IMG/VR virus record: IMGVR_UViG_3300022686_000021
Location: 1-33,774 of that record
DNA: 33,774 nucleotides
Reading direction: 5' to 3' (one strand)
DNA from: a virus
The translations under genes and the position numbers were made by a program. The notes under the pieces were generated by a model that saw only the letters and a list, made by a program, of their open reading frames with translations, ran no database searches and was not told the origin of the DNA. Below are positions 7,945-15,926 of this stretch, in pieces. Each line of letters starts with the position of its first letter. The stretch's first letter is position 1.

Positions 7945-8033
7945 CTGTCCGCTATGATGGCGGATAGCCGGGCATCGGTGGTACAGTCACCGATGTTTGG
8001 TTAGGGTCGGGGATGTGTTCGTAGCACGTCCCC
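7945..8033. other. Three consecutive stem-loops with 7-nt loops in a noncoding gap
   Basis: Three hairpins follow one another: 7945-7952 with 7960-7967 (8 bp including one G-T), 7973-7980 with 7988-7995 (8 bp perfect) and 8009-8017 with 8025-8033 (9 bp including one G-T). Each has a 7-base loop. In the first and third, the G-T wobble pairs on the plus strand become A-C mismatches on the minus strand, so the fold is better for a plus-strand RNA, although both flanking genes are on the minus strand. No promoter was recognised. Confidence 0.5.
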
Positions 8034-8049
8034 GGCTCGCCTACTCTGG

Positions 8050-8361
8050 TTATCCGTTTGTGGTCGTCATCGTCGTTCTCAGTGCGTCGGTCAAGTTTGC
8101 TTCGATAGCTGCAAGGCGGGCGGCCATTTGCTCGACAGTAACCCGCGTTGCAAGTATATCCTGGTGTACTGCATCTAGATGGCGGCGTGCTTTCGCAGAC
8201 TTGCCGCCTTCCTCGTCTCGCTGCCGCCGCCAGTCTGTCCAGATGCGCCGGGCAATCTCCGAGCGGTTGCCCGCGGCCTCGGTGAAGACGCTGGCTCCTA
8301 CATCGTCCAGCGTCTCCAGGTCAAAATCGTTTACTCGCACGTTCACGCGGGTTTCGCTCAT
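8050..8361 (-). CDS. Ribbon-helix-helix (Arc-like) DNA-binding protein
   Basis: The start at 8361 has a GAGGG ribosome site and lies about 40 bases after a strong promoter; longer starts would cross the -10 box. The 103-residue product begins with ETRVNVRVNDFDLETLDDVG, a beta-strand plus helix A pattern, and continues with NRSEIARRIWTDW, a helix B pattern of RHH proteins. A helical C-terminal part follows (VEQMAARLAAIEANL). RHH dimers bind operator DNA and commonly autorepress. The gene has its own promoter and terminator. It lies upstream of the FtsK-HNH operon, so it may regulate that operon. That is inference. Confidence 0.68.
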   Translation of the reverse strand: MSETRVNVRVNDFDLETLDDVGASVFTEAAGNRSEIARRIWTDWRRQRDEEGGKSAKARRHLDAVHQDILATRVTVEQMAARLAAIEANLTDALRTTMTTTNG

Positions 8362-8404
8362 TATTCCCTCGCTGCTCGGTTCCCGTTTGGTACCCATTTC
8401 GTAC

Positions 8405-8433
8405 ACTATACACCCGTTGCGGAGCGCTGTCAA
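8405..8433 (-). promoter_or_regulatory. Sigma70-type promoter for the RHH gene at 8361
   Basis: On the minus strand the -35 box TTGACA (8428-8433) and the -10 box TATAGT (8405-8410) are 17 bases apart. Predicted transcription start is about 8398, leaving a leader of about 37 bases before the ATG at 8361. Confidence 0.85.
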
Positions 8434-8456
8434 CTTGCAGCGCGATATTTTAAGGC

Positions 8457-8485
8457 AACAAAAAGCCCGGCGCAATGGCCGGGCT
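8457..8485 (-). terminator. Intrinsic terminator of the 9850-8502 operon
   Basis: On the minus strand AGCCCGGC (8485-8478) pairs with GCCGGGCT (8471-8464) around a 6-base loop and is followed by TTTTTG. It lies 17 bases after the stop of the gene at 8502-9431. Confidence 0.88.
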
Positions 8486-8493
8486 GGTGGATG

Positions 8494-8537
8494 GTCACGG
8501 ACTACAATCCGATGCGAGACCGGATGTAGTCCGTGAC
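8494..8537. repeat. 12-bp perfect inverted repeat spanning a stop codon
   Basis: 8494-8505 and 8526-8537 are exact inverted copies, with a further 5-bp inner stem (8507-8511 with 8521-8525). The repeat covers the TAG at 8502-8504 of the minus-strand gene and stands just before its terminator. It could protect the 3' end of the mRNA or act as a protein site. Confidence 0.6.
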
Positions 8538-9431
8538 TGTTTTATTCTCCATTTTCGCCATGCTCTCAATATGGCTTTTTTCGTCTTCCGTAACACGGAT
8601 GCGGAGCGAGCGTTCTCTCGTGTCGGTGTCCTCACCGACCTCACCGATGTAGGAGCTAATCAGTGCTCTCTCATCGTCGGTGAAATCGGCGCTGGGGTCG
8701 TACAGCGCTATCTCGGCAGTGCGCAGGTAGCGTTGCTGCGCGATGGGCGACTTGGCCTGCATCGCCCGGATGGTCTGTGCCGCATCGCCCGCGGCGGTGC
8801 GGCTACGGGCGATAATGAGTTTCAGTGCGTCAAGTATGCCAACGGCTTCCTCGATTCGCAGTCTATCCCGGTACTCGGTCAGGTACTCGATAGCATCAGC
8901 GTGCAGAACAACGTGCTCATATTTCGCCAGATTCTCATACACTTGAGCTAACGTCTGTAGCTGCTCGTCGGTCGTGGTGGAGGTGATTTCCTGCTCGGCC
9001 CCGACATATAGCCACTCGTCCGCCGCCCAGAATTCCCATTCGCTTTCGGGGAGGTCGGCGATTCTATTCATCAAATCGCGCATGGCTACATTGGAATCAA
9101 CGTTCTGCTTGCCCACGTTGTTGCTGCCGTCCCACTCGATTTCGTGTCCGTCGCAGATGCGGGCCAGATATTCCTGCCCATCTGCGGATGATAGGAATTC
9201 GCGCAGGGCGTCGCCATCGGGTACAGGCTCCAGTTGCGCCGTGAGTATCCGGTTATGCCATTCGGCTTCAGGCGTGGAACCCGAGCGGTATTCCTGAGTG
9301 ACCCACACTTTGCGGTAGGCCGGGTCAATAGCTAACTCAGTGTAGCTACATCCTTGTGTATCACGGTGATACGGGTCCAGTTCGGGAATTACGTTAACGG
9401 TTTCGATCTTTACTTGTGTTGTGGTGGTCAT
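8502..9431 (-). CDS. Large protein with C-terminal ribbon-helix-helix domain
   Basis: The product is 309 residues. The first 260 residues are not recognised: a beta-rich N-terminus (VKIETVNVIPELDPY) and then long acidic helices. Residues about 269-309 read ERSLRIRVTEDEKSHIESM followed by TVTDYIRSRIGL, a clear RHH fold pattern, so the protein probably binds DNA as a dimer and carries an extra N-terminal effector domain. The ATG at 9431 has an AGGAG site. It is the second gene after the HNH gene at 9452-9850, from the promoter at 9892-9920. A regulator with a ligand- or partner-binding head is one reading; the antitoxin of a toxin pair is another. Confidence 0.6.
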   Translation of the reverse strand: MTTTTQVKIETVNVIPELDPYHRDTQGCSYTELAIDPAYRKVWVTQEYRSGSTPEAEWHNRILTAQLEPVPDGDALREFLSSADGQEYLARICDGHEIEWDGSNNVGKQNVDSNVAMRDLMNRIADLPESEWEFWAADEWLYVGAEQEITSTTTDEQLQTLAQVYENLAKYEHVVLHADAIEYLTEYRDRLRIEEAVGILDALKLIIARSRTAAGDAAQTIRAMQAKSPIAQQRYLRTAEIALYDPSADFTDDERALISSYIGEVGEDTDTRERSLRIRVTEDEKSHIESMAKMENKTVTDYIRSRIGL

Positions 9432-9451
9432 GTGGTGGCTCCTGTGTGAAA

Positions 9452-9850
9452 TTAACGATATAACGCCTGTGTAAATCCACCGCGGCGGGCGATGATTTCT
9501 TTTGCGCCCGCCACGTCCAACTGGCGCTGGCTGGTCTCTTCGATGTGGCTGATGATGTCCTCGGCTTTGACGCCATGATTGAGATACGCTGCGACGGCAT
9601 CGGCAAACTCTCGGTAGTCACGATTGCCGCGGCTGCTGTTGCAGCGATGGCAGCATGTAACCAAGTTCGTCTGCCTGTTGCTTCCGCCGTGGCTGTGTGG
9701 CGTGAGGTGGTCGAGCGTGAGCTTAGCTCCGTCTTCGACGCCCTCGCCGCAATAGCAGCAGGCGAGTCCGTCACGTATGTAAATGGCGAGTCGCTTTTCG
9801 CGTCGTATCCAGTTCATCCCCTGGTTTCTCTTTTTTCTATCGACTGCCAT
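9452..9850 (-). CDS. HNH endonuclease
   Basis: The start at 9850 is favoured by an AGGAG site 7 bases upstream. The 132-residue product has CCYC and CGEG-type Zn ligands near residues 31-36, LTLDHLTPHSHGG with the catalytic D-H pair (about 43-55), NLVTCCHRCNSSRG with N and the second Cys pair (about 60-73), and a helical tail. This is the stand-alone HNH type with two CxxC knuckles seen in phages. It may be a homing enzyme, a packaging-associated nicking enzyme or a recombination nuclease. It is first in a two-gene operon with the RHH protein at 8502-9431. The packaging-linked HNH genes of siphoviruses usually lie near terminase, which is not the case here. Confidence 0.85.
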   Translation of the reverse strand: MAVDRKKRNQGMNWIRREKRLAIYIRDGLACCYCGEGVEDGAKLTLDHLTPHSHGGSNRQTNLVTCCHRCNSSRGNRDYREFADAVAAYLNHGVKAEDIISHIEETSQRQLDVAGAKEIIARRGGFTQALYR

Positions 9851-9891
9851 TTTGTATCTCCTGCCTACTAGTGTATCTCTGCTATATGCAC

Positions 9892-9920
9892 ATTGTATCA
9901 TTATTTAGGATACATGTCAA
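9892..9920 (-). promoter_or_regulatory. Sigma70-type promoter of the HNH/RHH operon, with internal operator-like repeat
   Basis: On the minus strand TTGACA (9915-9920) and TACAAT (9892-9897) are 17 bases apart. The inverted repeat GTATC-9-GATAC (about 9895-9913) covers the spacer and -10, a likely repressor site. Upstream, ATCGTATGG occurs twice (9934-9942 and 9945-9953). Confidence 0.85.
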
Positions 9921-9956
9921 TAGGTAAAATGGCATCGTATGGGAATCGTATGGAAA

Positions 9957-9982
9957 CAAAAAGCGGCGCTCTGCACGCCGCT
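9957..9982 (-). terminator. Intrinsic terminator of the early replication operon
   Basis: On the minus strand AGCGGCG pairs with CGCCGCT (7-base loop) and is followed by TTTTTGTTT. It lies 22 bases after the stop of the MazG gene at 10005 and ends the long minus operon that starts near 17.5 kb. Confidence 0.88.
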
Positions 9983-10004
9983 CTCTGCGTTTTATGGTAT
10001 CTGG

Positions 10005-10370
10005 CTACCCGTCGCCCGGTTGCGCCCCGTCCACCCCCTGTTTTTCGGTCTGGGCAGCATTGTGGTAGGACGGGCTGAATCCGTTTGGGTGGCGTTGCCG
10101 CAGCTTCTCGACGTTGGCGGCCTCTATCTCATCCATAGTCAGGCCGCACAGGTGTGCCACGATTTCGAGGTAATAGCGCACGTCGCCAAGTTCTTTGAGC
10201 ATCTGGTCTTCGTCTAGTGGCTGGCCGTGAAATTGGCATTTTTTGATTAGGTCCGCCACCTCGCCGCTTTCGCCAGACAACCCGAGGCCACCATTGACCA
10301 GTTGATGCCCCCACAGTAGTTCGTTGCGCCACGTGCGCAATACATGGCCTCGATACTCTGCGCTATCCAT
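10005..10370 (-). CDS. MazG-like nucleotide pyrophosphohydrolase
   Basis: The product is 121 residues. The core reads GLSGESGEVADLIKK (about 30-44) and ELGDVRYYLEIVA (about 60-72), the ExxE and ExxD metal-binding pattern of the all-alpha NTP pyrophosphohydrolases (MazG/dUTPase-2 superfamily). These enzymes hydrolyse (d)NTPs to monophosphates. In phages they clean up nucleotide pools or lower host (p)ppGpp. It is the last gene of the early operon, directly after the ribonucleotide reductase gene, which fits nucleotide metabolism. The C-terminal 20 residues are polar and probably disordered. Confidence 0.88.
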   Translation of the reverse strand: MDSAEYRGHVLRTWRNELLWGHQLVNGGLGLSGESGEVADLIKKCQFHGQPLDEDQMLKELGDVRYYLEIVAHLCGLTMDEIEAANVEKLRQRHPNGFSPSYHNAAQTEKQGVDGAQPGDG

Positions 10371-10381
10371 TCGTCACCTCC

Positions 10382-12766
10382 CTAGCATTCGCTATACCCG
10401 CATAGGTGGCACTTGCGGCAGCCTTCGGTATTCAGGACGCTGGCTTCGCCACAGTCGGGGCAGATGTCGCCCGCCGGGCCGGACAGAGCAGCCGGTTCGT
10501 CTGTGGCCACCGTGACCATTTTGCCCAGATGTTCTGCGAGCACCTGCGCGATGCCGTCGGGCAGGCTGCGCACACGATTGGGGCCGAATCCCAGAGGCCG
10601 CCCGCCGCCGATGCCGGTCAGCTCGTCCACAATCCAGCGCGCCCGCTCGTTGGCTGACACGGTGGAGGGTAGTCGCAGAATCAGACTAATCAGGCGGCCC
10701 AGTGCTTCGCTCACGGCGGCCACCTCGCTACCCGCCTTCCCCACGTTGAGGAATACTTCAAACGGATTCTGCGGACCGTCGCCGTTGCTGTTTACGGTGA
10801 CGTAGGCCTTGCCCAGCGGTGTATCTTTGCGATAGGTGGCCCCATGGACCCGGTCGGGACGTTGCCTTTTCTGTGGCGTCTGCGGCGCTTCGGACTTCGC
10901 CTCTTTAGTCGCCCTGGTTTCCAGCACAACTTTCTCCCGGCTGCCCGCGACGTACACGGTCAGGCCCTTGCAGCCAAGCTCCCACGCCAACATGTAGGCG
11001 TCTGCCACATCTTGCTCCGTGGCCCCTTCGGGCAGGTTGCACGTCTTGCTCAAACTGTTATCAACAAACGCCTGAATAGACGCCTGCATTCGGATGTGCT
11101 CTTCCGGCGTAATGTCAGACGATACAACGAAATGATTCAGGTACGGTCGGTCCAGGTATGGCCCTAAATTGCCATGCTGCTCTACCTGTTTGATAATGTG
11201 CCACCTTTCGCTACCGTTGATTACGCCATCCTCGCATAAGTCTGCGAGATGCTGCACCAGAATCGGACTCGTGTAATGCAGCTCGGCATCCTTGCCGTCA
11301 TCGTCGAAGTGTCGCACGTAGCCCAGAGCAAAGACCGGTTCGCAGCCATAACCCTCACATCCGCAAACCGCGGCGATGGTGCCGGTGGGCGCTACGGTAG
11401 TTTGCGCTGCGTTGCGGATGCCGTCCTGCTCAATCCCACCTACAACGAGGTTCCAGTCAACTTCTGGCCGCCCCCAATCTCGCGCGTATGGCTGCAATGG
11501 CTTCGGTGGTTGCCATGACTGTGCAGCAAGGTTGAACATACTGCTATCGTAAATACTGCCCTCGATGGCCGGGAATGGTCCGCGTTTGTATGCAAGCTCA
11601 ATGCTAGTCATCATGCAGTGGAAGCGCACAAACTCCACAATCTGCGCTGCGAATTCCTGCCCCTCTTCGCTGCCGTAGCGAATGCCCAACTGATACATCA
11701 TATCGCCCAGTCCCATGATGCCCAAGCCGATGCGCCGCGCCCGATAGGCCGCCTCTTTGAGTTGAGGCACAGCGGGCACATAGGCGTTGGCATCCACTAC
11801 ATTATCAAGAAAGTGCGTTGCTTCTCGCACCGTGAGGCGTAATAGCTCCCAATCCACGTGGCCTTTGTTGGTCACGTGTTGCGCTAAGTTGATAGAGCCA
11901 AGACAGCAATTTTCATACGGACCAAGCCACTGTTCACCACATGGATTGGTTGCCTCTAGTTCGTACAAATGTGGTACCGGGTTGCTGCGATTCGCGGCGT
12001 CAATGAAGAGCGCGCCCGGCTCACCGTTGTGGTGCGCATACTTGATGATTTTATCGAATAGCTCGCGGGCGCGCACAGTCTTCCACACCGAATTGTCGCG
12101 CGGATTGCGCAACTCGAAATCGTCGTCGTTCTGCACCGCGTGCATAAACTCGTCGGTTAGCGCCACCGAGATGTTGAAGTTAGAGATGGCGCCTTCCTGC
12201 GCCTTGCACTCAATGAATTCCTCGATGTCGGGATGGTCCACACGGAGCACGGCCATGTTGGCCCCACGCCGGACGCCGCCCTGCAATACCTCCCCGAAAA
12301 TTCCATCAAAGCCGCGCAGGAATGAGACCGGCCCGCTGGCCTTACCGTTGGATGCCTTCACAATGTCGCCCCGTGGCCGAAGGCGGCTAAAGCTGAAACC
12401 GTTGCCGCCGCCTGTCTGCTGAATGAGTCCAGCATTGCGCAGCGTGCTCAATAGCCCGTCATCTTCTTTGCCCAGGTCATCGGCAAGCGGCAAGACGAAA
12501 CAGGCCGCCAACTGGCCCAGCGGCGTACCGGCCCCGGTGAAGGTGGGGCTGTTGGGAAAGAACCGGCGTTCCGCCATGAGCGAATAGAATGTATCTGCTG
12601 CTTTCGTTACGTCTTCGTCATATTCCGCCTCCACCTGTGCGACATGTTCGGCCACCCGCTGGAACAATTCGGCGGGCGTTTCAATCGCCGCGCCCTGCTC
12701 ATCCTTGCGCAGGTAGCGCCGTGCCATGACCTTCAAACTGTTCTCGCTAAATCCACTAGACATCAT
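10382..12766 (-). CDS. nrdJ: Class II (adenosylcobalamin-dependent) ribonucleotide reductase
   Basis: The product is 794 residues and makes deoxyribonucleotides from ribonucleotides. Visible marks are [10 protein letters not shown] (71-80), the redox Cys89 in AACF, NPCGEQ (274-279, radical Cys276 and Glu278), the second redox Cys pair in [10 protein letters not shown] (about 285-294), [11 protein letters not shown], and a C-terminal Cys-rich tail (CPDCG ... [12 protein letters not shown]) that would shuttle electrons or bind zinc. No small (NrdB) subunit gene is present, which fits class II. Inserted between the catalytic barrel and the tail is a domain with [11 protein letters not shown], usual in the long NrdJ form. 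ATG 12766 (followed by a second ATG) has AGGAG 7 bases upstream. Phages use it to raise dNTP supply during replication. Confidence 0.95.
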   Translation of the reverse strand: MMSSGFSENSLKVMARRYLRKDEQGAAIETPAELFQRVAEHVAQVEAEYDEDVTKAADTFYSLMAERRFFPNSPTFTGAGTPLGQLAACFVLPLADDLGKEDDGLLSTLRNAGLIQQTGGGNGFSFSRLRPRGDIVKASNGKASGPVSFLRGFDGIFGEVLQGGVRRGANMAVLRVDHPDIEEFIECKAQEGAISNFNISVALTDEFMHAVQNDDDFELRNPRDNSVWKTVRARELFDKIIKYAHHNGEPGALFIDAANRSNPVPHLYELEATNPCGEQWLGPYENCCLGSINLAQHVTNKGHVDWELLRLTVREATHFLDNVVDANAYVPAVPQLKEAAYRARRIGLGIMGLGDMMYQLGIRYGSEEGQEFAAQIVEFVRFHCMMTSIELAYKRGPFPAIEGSIYDSSMFNLAAQSWQPPKPLQPYARDWGRPEVDWNLVVGGIEQDGIRNAAQTTVAPTGTIAAVCGCEGYGCEPVFALGYVRHFDDDGKDAELHYTSPILVQHLADLCEDGVINGSERWHIIKQVEQHGNLGPYLDRPYLNHFVVSSDITPEEHIRMQASIQAFVDNSLSKTCNLPEGATEQDVADAYMLAWELGCKGLTVYVAGSREKVVLETRATKEAKSEAPQTPQKRQRPDRVHGATYRKDTPLGKAYVTVNSNGDGPQNPFEVFLNVGKAGSEVAAVSEALGRLISLILRLPSTVSANERARWIVDELTGIGGGRPLGFGPNRVRSLPDGIAQVLAEHLGKMVTVATDEPAALSGPAGDICPDCGEASVLNTEGCRKCHLCGYSEC

Positions 12767-13034
12767 GTATAATCTCCTCTATCCCGGTGCTGCACTTTTC
12801 GACCACAATCTGCGTCCGGCCACCAATTTGCCGGTACACGTCGCTCCAAAAGGCGGAGTATTCGTCTCGCGTCATGAGCTGCTCCAATGCGGCATCCATG
12901 CGTATCATGACCATCTCTGTACGCCGGGCTCGGTCGCGTTCGTCCGCCTCTCGTTGGCGGGCTGCGTCCCGCTGGCAGAGAGCGGCGCGCACGACGTGAC
13001 ACAGGTCGAAGCCGATTGCTCGATAGTCAGTCAT
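12756..13034 (-). CDS. Small helical protein of unknown function
   Basis: The product is 92 residues, with an Arg/Glu-rich helical middle ([16 protein letters not shown]) and the segment [21 protein letters not shown]. No family is recognised. It overlaps the DUF4326 gene by 8 bases upstream and the nrdJ start by 11 bases downstream, so it is part of the same translational unit. The nrdJ ribosome site lies inside its last codons. Confidence 0.55.
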   Translation of the reverse strand: MTDYRAIGFDLCHVVRAALCQRDAARQREADERDRARRTEMVMIRMDAALEQLMTRDEYSAFWSDVYRQIGGRTQIVVEKCSTGIEEIIHDV

Positions 13035-13350
13035 TTTGCACCATCCATTCTATGGCCGACTTCACCACGTCGCCGTGGCACGATTGCGGCGCGCACCAGC
13101 AGGCGAGGTTGACCGTCTCGCCTGCCCGATGCATTTCGACCAGTCGCATTAGTTCGTCGTAGGTTGCGCCGCGGTCTTGTATCTCTATCCACAGCCATTG
13201 CCGGTATTTCTCCAGGCAATGCGTTCGGTCGCTGTTGACGATTCGGTACGGGTTGGCGAGCGGGCTGCGCTGCTGGCCGTAGCACTGCCGCCCGATATAC
13301 TCAGCCGGTCCGCTGTGCGTGCGGACGTTGACCACATTGATAGCCATCAT
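13027..13350 (-). CDS. DUF4326-family protein
   Basis: The start at 13350 (ATGATG, preceded by GAGAGG) is chosen over 13377. The product is 107 residues and has the DUF4326 pattern: NVRTHSGPAEYIGR near the N-terminus, SPLANPYRI, LEKYRQWLW, and a C-terminal NLACWCAPQSCHGDV with three Cys and a His. The family is common in phages and its chemistry is not established. The conserved Cys/His block may bind metal or nucleotide. It stands upstream of nrdJ and downstream of SSB. Its translation start region is almost the same as that of nrdJ. Confidence 0.8.
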   Translation of the reverse strand: MMAINVVNVRTHSGPAEYIGRQCYGQQRSPLANPYRIVNSDRTHCLEKYRQWLWIEIQDRGATYDELMRLVEMHRAGETVNLACWCAPQSCHGDVVKSAIEWMVQND

Positions 13351-13395
13351 GTATAATCCTCTCTGTGTTCCAAGCACATCTCAACATCCACCCTC

Positions 13396-13428
13396 CCGCC
13401 CGCCGATGTCCATTGCACCGGCGGGCGG
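13396..13428. repeat. 10-bp GC-rich inverted repeat in the SSB-DUF4326 gap
   Basis: 13396-13405 and 13419-13428 are exact inverted copies around a 13-base spacer. The plus strand continues with TTT and the minus strand shows no T-run, so it is not a terminator for the operon. It could be a processing site or operator. Confidence 0.5.
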
Positions 13429-13445
13429 TTTGCGTTGGGGCCTAG

Positions 13446-13525
13446 AATCAACACTCTTCAAGTTGGCCCATTTTCGCCCATTTTCGGGGCGTCTACTCGA
13501 CTGAAATCGATACTCTTCAAGGTTG
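13446..13525. repeat. Direct repeats in the SSB-DUF4326 gap
   Basis: Two similar 20-21-base copies (13446-13465 and 13505-13525, sharing ACTCTTCAAG) flank two exact tandem copies of GCCCATTTTC (13466-13475 and 13476-13485). The gap of 178 bases between the SSB stop and the DUF4326 start holds no reading frame of interest. The repeats look like binding sites. No good promoter was found between them. Confidence 0.55.
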
Positions 13526-13528
13526 CCT

Positions 13529-13933
13529 CTAGAACGGAATTTCTGCCGTGTCATCCGTCGTCTCGCCCTCCGTCGGGTCGGCGTTGTAGCCGTTGCCGGT
13601 GTCATTGCGCCCGCCCAGGAACTTCACCTCGCGCGCCGTCACTTCGAGACTGGCGCGATTCTCTCCGCTACGGTCGGTGTAGGCGCGGGCCTCCACGTCG
13701 TCACCGACCACCATCACCTGCCGACCTTTTGCGAGATACTGTGTGCAGACTTCCGCTAGCTTGCGCCAGCACGTGACACGATACCACGTCGTTTTGTCTT
13801 GCTTCTGTCCGTCGCTGTTGGTCCAACTGCGATTGATTGCGAGACTGAAACTGCACACCGGCGTACCGTTCGGTAGGTACCGCATTTCCGGGTCGTTGCC
13901 CAGGTTGCCAATCAGTGTAATTTGCTGGTACAT
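13529..13933 (-). CDS. ssb: Single-stranded DNA-binding protein
   Basis: The product is 134 residues with the OB-fold pattern of bacterial SSB: YQQITLIGNLGNDPEMRY at the start, PVCSFSLAINRSW, TTWYRVTCWRKLAEV, and KGRQVMVVGDDVEARAY. The C-terminus is acidic and ends in AEIPF, the usual tip that binds partner proteins (DIPF type). It protects single strands at the phage fork and recruits helicase, primase and nucleases. It lies next to the helicase, primase and initiator genes in the early operon. It is shorter than typical host SSB because the linker is reduced. Confidence 0.96.
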   Translation of the reverse strand: MYQQITLIGNLGNDPEMRYLPNGTPVCSFSLAINRSWTNSDGQKQDKTTWYRVTCWRKLAEVCTQYLAKGRQVMVVGDDVEARAYTDRSGENRASLEVTAREVKFLGGRNDTGNGYNADPTEGETTDDTAEIPF

Positions 13934-13935
13934 GG

Positions 13936-14148
13936 TTACTGTCCTTTCATCGCTAATAAAATTCTGCTCATCGTTTCGTTATCCTGCCCTATCCACACGT
14001 CCCACTCATGGCGCTGTTGCAATCGCAGCGGGTTGCAACGCCGTGCGTGCAGTGGCATCACCGAGGCTGCAAACTGGTGGCCGCACCATTTGCACGTAGC
14101 CGTGTCCGGGGCCCGCTTCGACATAAGCTTCCGGCTGTCGCTGTCCAT
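13936..14148 (-). CDS. Small zinc-finger-like protein
   Basis: The start at 14148 lies 6 bases after GGAGG (a GTG one codon upstream is possible). The 70-residue product has CKWCGHQF and MPLHARRC, that is C-x2-C ... H-x4-C, a pattern of small zinc knuckles. The rest is helical (QRHEWDVWIGQDNETMSRILLAM). It may bind DNA or a replication partner. Only 2 bases separate it from the SSB start. Confidence 0.65.
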   Translation of the reverse strand: MDSDSRKLMSKRAPDTATCKWCGHQFAASVMPLHARRCNPLRLQQRHEWDVWIGQDNETMSRILLAMKGQ

Positions 14149-14187
14149 CACTCACCTCCCCGCGACGCGGTTAATTTCTATGCGAAG

Positions 14188-15108
14188 TTATTCCACTGCT
14201 AACTCAAATCGTTCTAGGTCTGCGAACTTCGCCCGTTCCTCGATGAATGCCATGCGCACACCGCCCACCGGCCCATTGCGGTTTTTGGCTACCTGCACGT
14301 AGGCGATGCCGTCTAAGTCTTCATCCGGCACAGCAATCGACATCTGCCGCTTGACGTAGTATTCCGGTCGCATGAGGAACATCACCACATCGGAGATTTG
14401 CTCCAACATGCCGCTGTACCGTAAGTCTGCAAGGCCAGGCATTTTGTTGGCTCGGTCCTCTACCTTGCGGCTCAACTGAGACAATGCAAGAACCGGAATA
14501 TCTAGTGTCTTAGCAATCGCCTTCAGGTTTTGCGCAATGGCTGATATACGTTGCTCCTCATGCGGATTCTTGTCGCCGCCCAACTCTACAAAGTCAAACA
14601 TCATCGCCCGCACTGGCATGGTTTCGTTCAGTCGTGATAGCTGCTCCAACATCTGCGCCGTAGTGGGTCCGCTGTTGTCATCTATCCAAATAGGCAATGT
14701 CTTCAACCGTGCTAGCGCATCGCGCATGGCGTGAATCTCCGCGTTTGTACCCTTACCCATGCGCAATTTGTGAACGTTTACGCCGCACATTGCCGAGGCC
14801 ATGCGGTGCTGTAGCGACCACCCCGACATTTCGGCAGAGAACACAGCTACACATCCCGGCTCCTGCTCTTTCTCCAACTGCCGCGCCATGTCTTCGACAA
14901 TCTGCATTGCCAGGGCCGTTTTCCCCTGTGATGGTCGAGCGGCAATTAGTGTCAATTCCCCATCAACCAGACGCAGATACCAATCCAGGGCTTTAAATCC
15001 GGTGCTGAATCCCTCGACCACACCATTAGCCCACTGGTCGAGTTTATCCATCGCCTTGATGTACCACACATCCATTGGGCGTAAATCGCTCTCAAAAATA
15101 TCAATCAT
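14188..15108 (-). CDS. DnaB-type replicative helicase (RecA-fold domain only)
   Basis: The start at 15108 is inside the end of the initiator gene (8-base overlap) and follows AGAGG. The 306-residue product has a short N-terminal extension, Walker A ARPSQGKT (57-64), an FSAEMS block, a Walker B-like MMFDFVEL and a VLALSQLSRKVE segment (H3/arginine-finger region of DnaB). It lacks the N-terminal domain of full-length DnaB (about 450 residues), as many phage helicases do. It would form a ring and unwind the fork. The adjacent initiator and primase genes complete the initiation set. Confidence 0.9.
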   Translation of the reverse strand: MIDIFESDLRPMDVWYIKAMDKLDQWANGVVEGFSTGFKALDWYLRLVDGELTLIAARPSQGKTALAMQIVEDMARQLEKEQEPGCVAVFSAEMSGWSLQHRMASAMCGVNVHKLRMGKGTNAEIHAMRDALARLKTLPIWIDDNSGPTTAQMLEQLSRLNETMPVRAMMFDFVELGGDKNPHEEQRISAIAQNLKAIAKTLDIPVLALSQLSRKVEDRANKMPGLADLRYSGMLEQISDVVMFLMRPEYYVKRQMSIAVPDEDLDGIAYVQVAKNRNGPVGGVRMAFIEERAKFADLERFELAVE

Positions 15109-15919
15109 GTTCTTGTTCCTCTCGCATATATTCGGGAATATCCGAATCAACAATTGCACTCCACTGAATTTCTGACGTCGCCCCGTTGCGGCTGGCATTG
15201 TAATTCTGGCGCTGCTTTTTCCCCTTGTGTTCAGCCAGGATATACGCCAGGATGTCGCCGGTCGGGGGCCGTGCTGTTAGCTCGAAAATACGTTGCGCCA
15301 AATATCCGGCACCGCCCACCTGTCGCGCCACCTTGCCAAGGTATCCATAATCAGGCGCGGCCTCCTCTCCGTGGCACATGATGTATATCTCTCGCAGTAT
15401 CGCCGGTTTGTTTTTTGACGCCTTTAACTCCTGCACCATGTTGTGGAATCTATCCGATAACGAACCTTCCGACGCGCTAGCGTCCTGTATAGTTTCTTTC
15501 CCTTTCTTTTGTGTGTCCGATTTTTGTACTACCTGCGGTACATTTTTTGTACTACCTATTTCGTCATCATCGCTAGGTGGTACGATTTTTGTACTACCCT
15601 CTATCTCTACCTCATAGTCTGTATTGATACGGTATCGATTGGGACTGTTCTGCTCCTCAGTGCGGATACATTCAATGTAGCCCGCTTTGGTCAGTGCTTT
15701 GATGGCACCGCTTACGGTCGTTCGGTTCCCAATGCCGGTGCCTTCCATTATCTGAGAATACGACAAGCCGTCCTCGACTTTCTGCCAGCCCACAGTCTTT
15801 CGCAGGATGAAACACAGCACTTTCCAGTGTGTTGGTTTTAGCTCTGGCATGATCACGTCCAGTATGTAGTTGTCAAACATGGTATAACCGGACTGAGAGT
15901 CGAACGGCTTGTGTTTCAT
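15101..15919 (-). CDS. Winged-helix replication initiator (phage O/DnaD-like)
   Basis: The product is 272 residues. Residues about 10-95 form a winged helix like the N-domain of lambda O-type initiators: LDVIMPELKPTHWKVLCFIL, GWQKVEDGLSYSQIMEGTG and SGAIKALTKAGYI. A polar, low-complexity middle (about 105-155) carries short peptide echoes (GSTKIVPP, GSTKNVPQ). A helical C-terminal domain (about 160-255) would bind the helicase. The low-complexity part is where three copies of a 13-base DNA repeat lie, as iterons do inside lambda O. It is followed by the helicase gene, the same order as O then P/helicase. Confidence 0.82.
   Translation of the reverse strand: MKHKPFDSQSGYTMFDNYILDVIMPELKPTHWKVLCFILRKTVGWQKVEDGLSYSQIMEGTGIGNRTTVSGAIKALTKAGYIECIRTEEQNSPNRYRINTDYEVEIEGSTKIVPPSDDDEIGSTKNVPQVVQKSDTQKKGKETIQDASASEGSLSDRFHNMVQELKASKNKPAILREIYIMCHGEEAAPDYGYLGKVARQVGGAGYLAQRIFELTARPPTGDILAYILAEHKGKKQRQNYNASRNGATSEIQWSAIVDSDIPEYMREEQEHD
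15491..15598. other. Candidate replication origin: three iterons beside a pyrimidine tract, inside the initiator gene
   Basis: TTTTTGTACTACC occurs three times on the plus strand, at 15521-15533, 15544-15556 and 15586-15598 (start-to-start distances 23 and 42 bases). Copies two and three are extended by GGTAC seven bases before GTAC, giving an imperfect dyad. A run of T/C (about 15491-15510) stands next to them and could melt. The first copy is in another reading frame from the other two, so the DNA rather than the peptide is conserved. Confidence 0.62.
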
Positions 15920-15926
15920 GGTGATG

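Noticed and set aside
8009-8033. Hairpin with loop beginning TTCG, similar to a tRNA T-arm
   Set aside because: The loop lacks the conserved A, the stem is 9 bp, and no acceptor or anticodon arm fits around it, so it is not a tRNA.
13396-13428. GC-rich inverted repeat as a terminator
   Set aside because: On the minus strand, where the genes lie, no T-run follows; on the plus strand only TTT follows and there is no gene to end.
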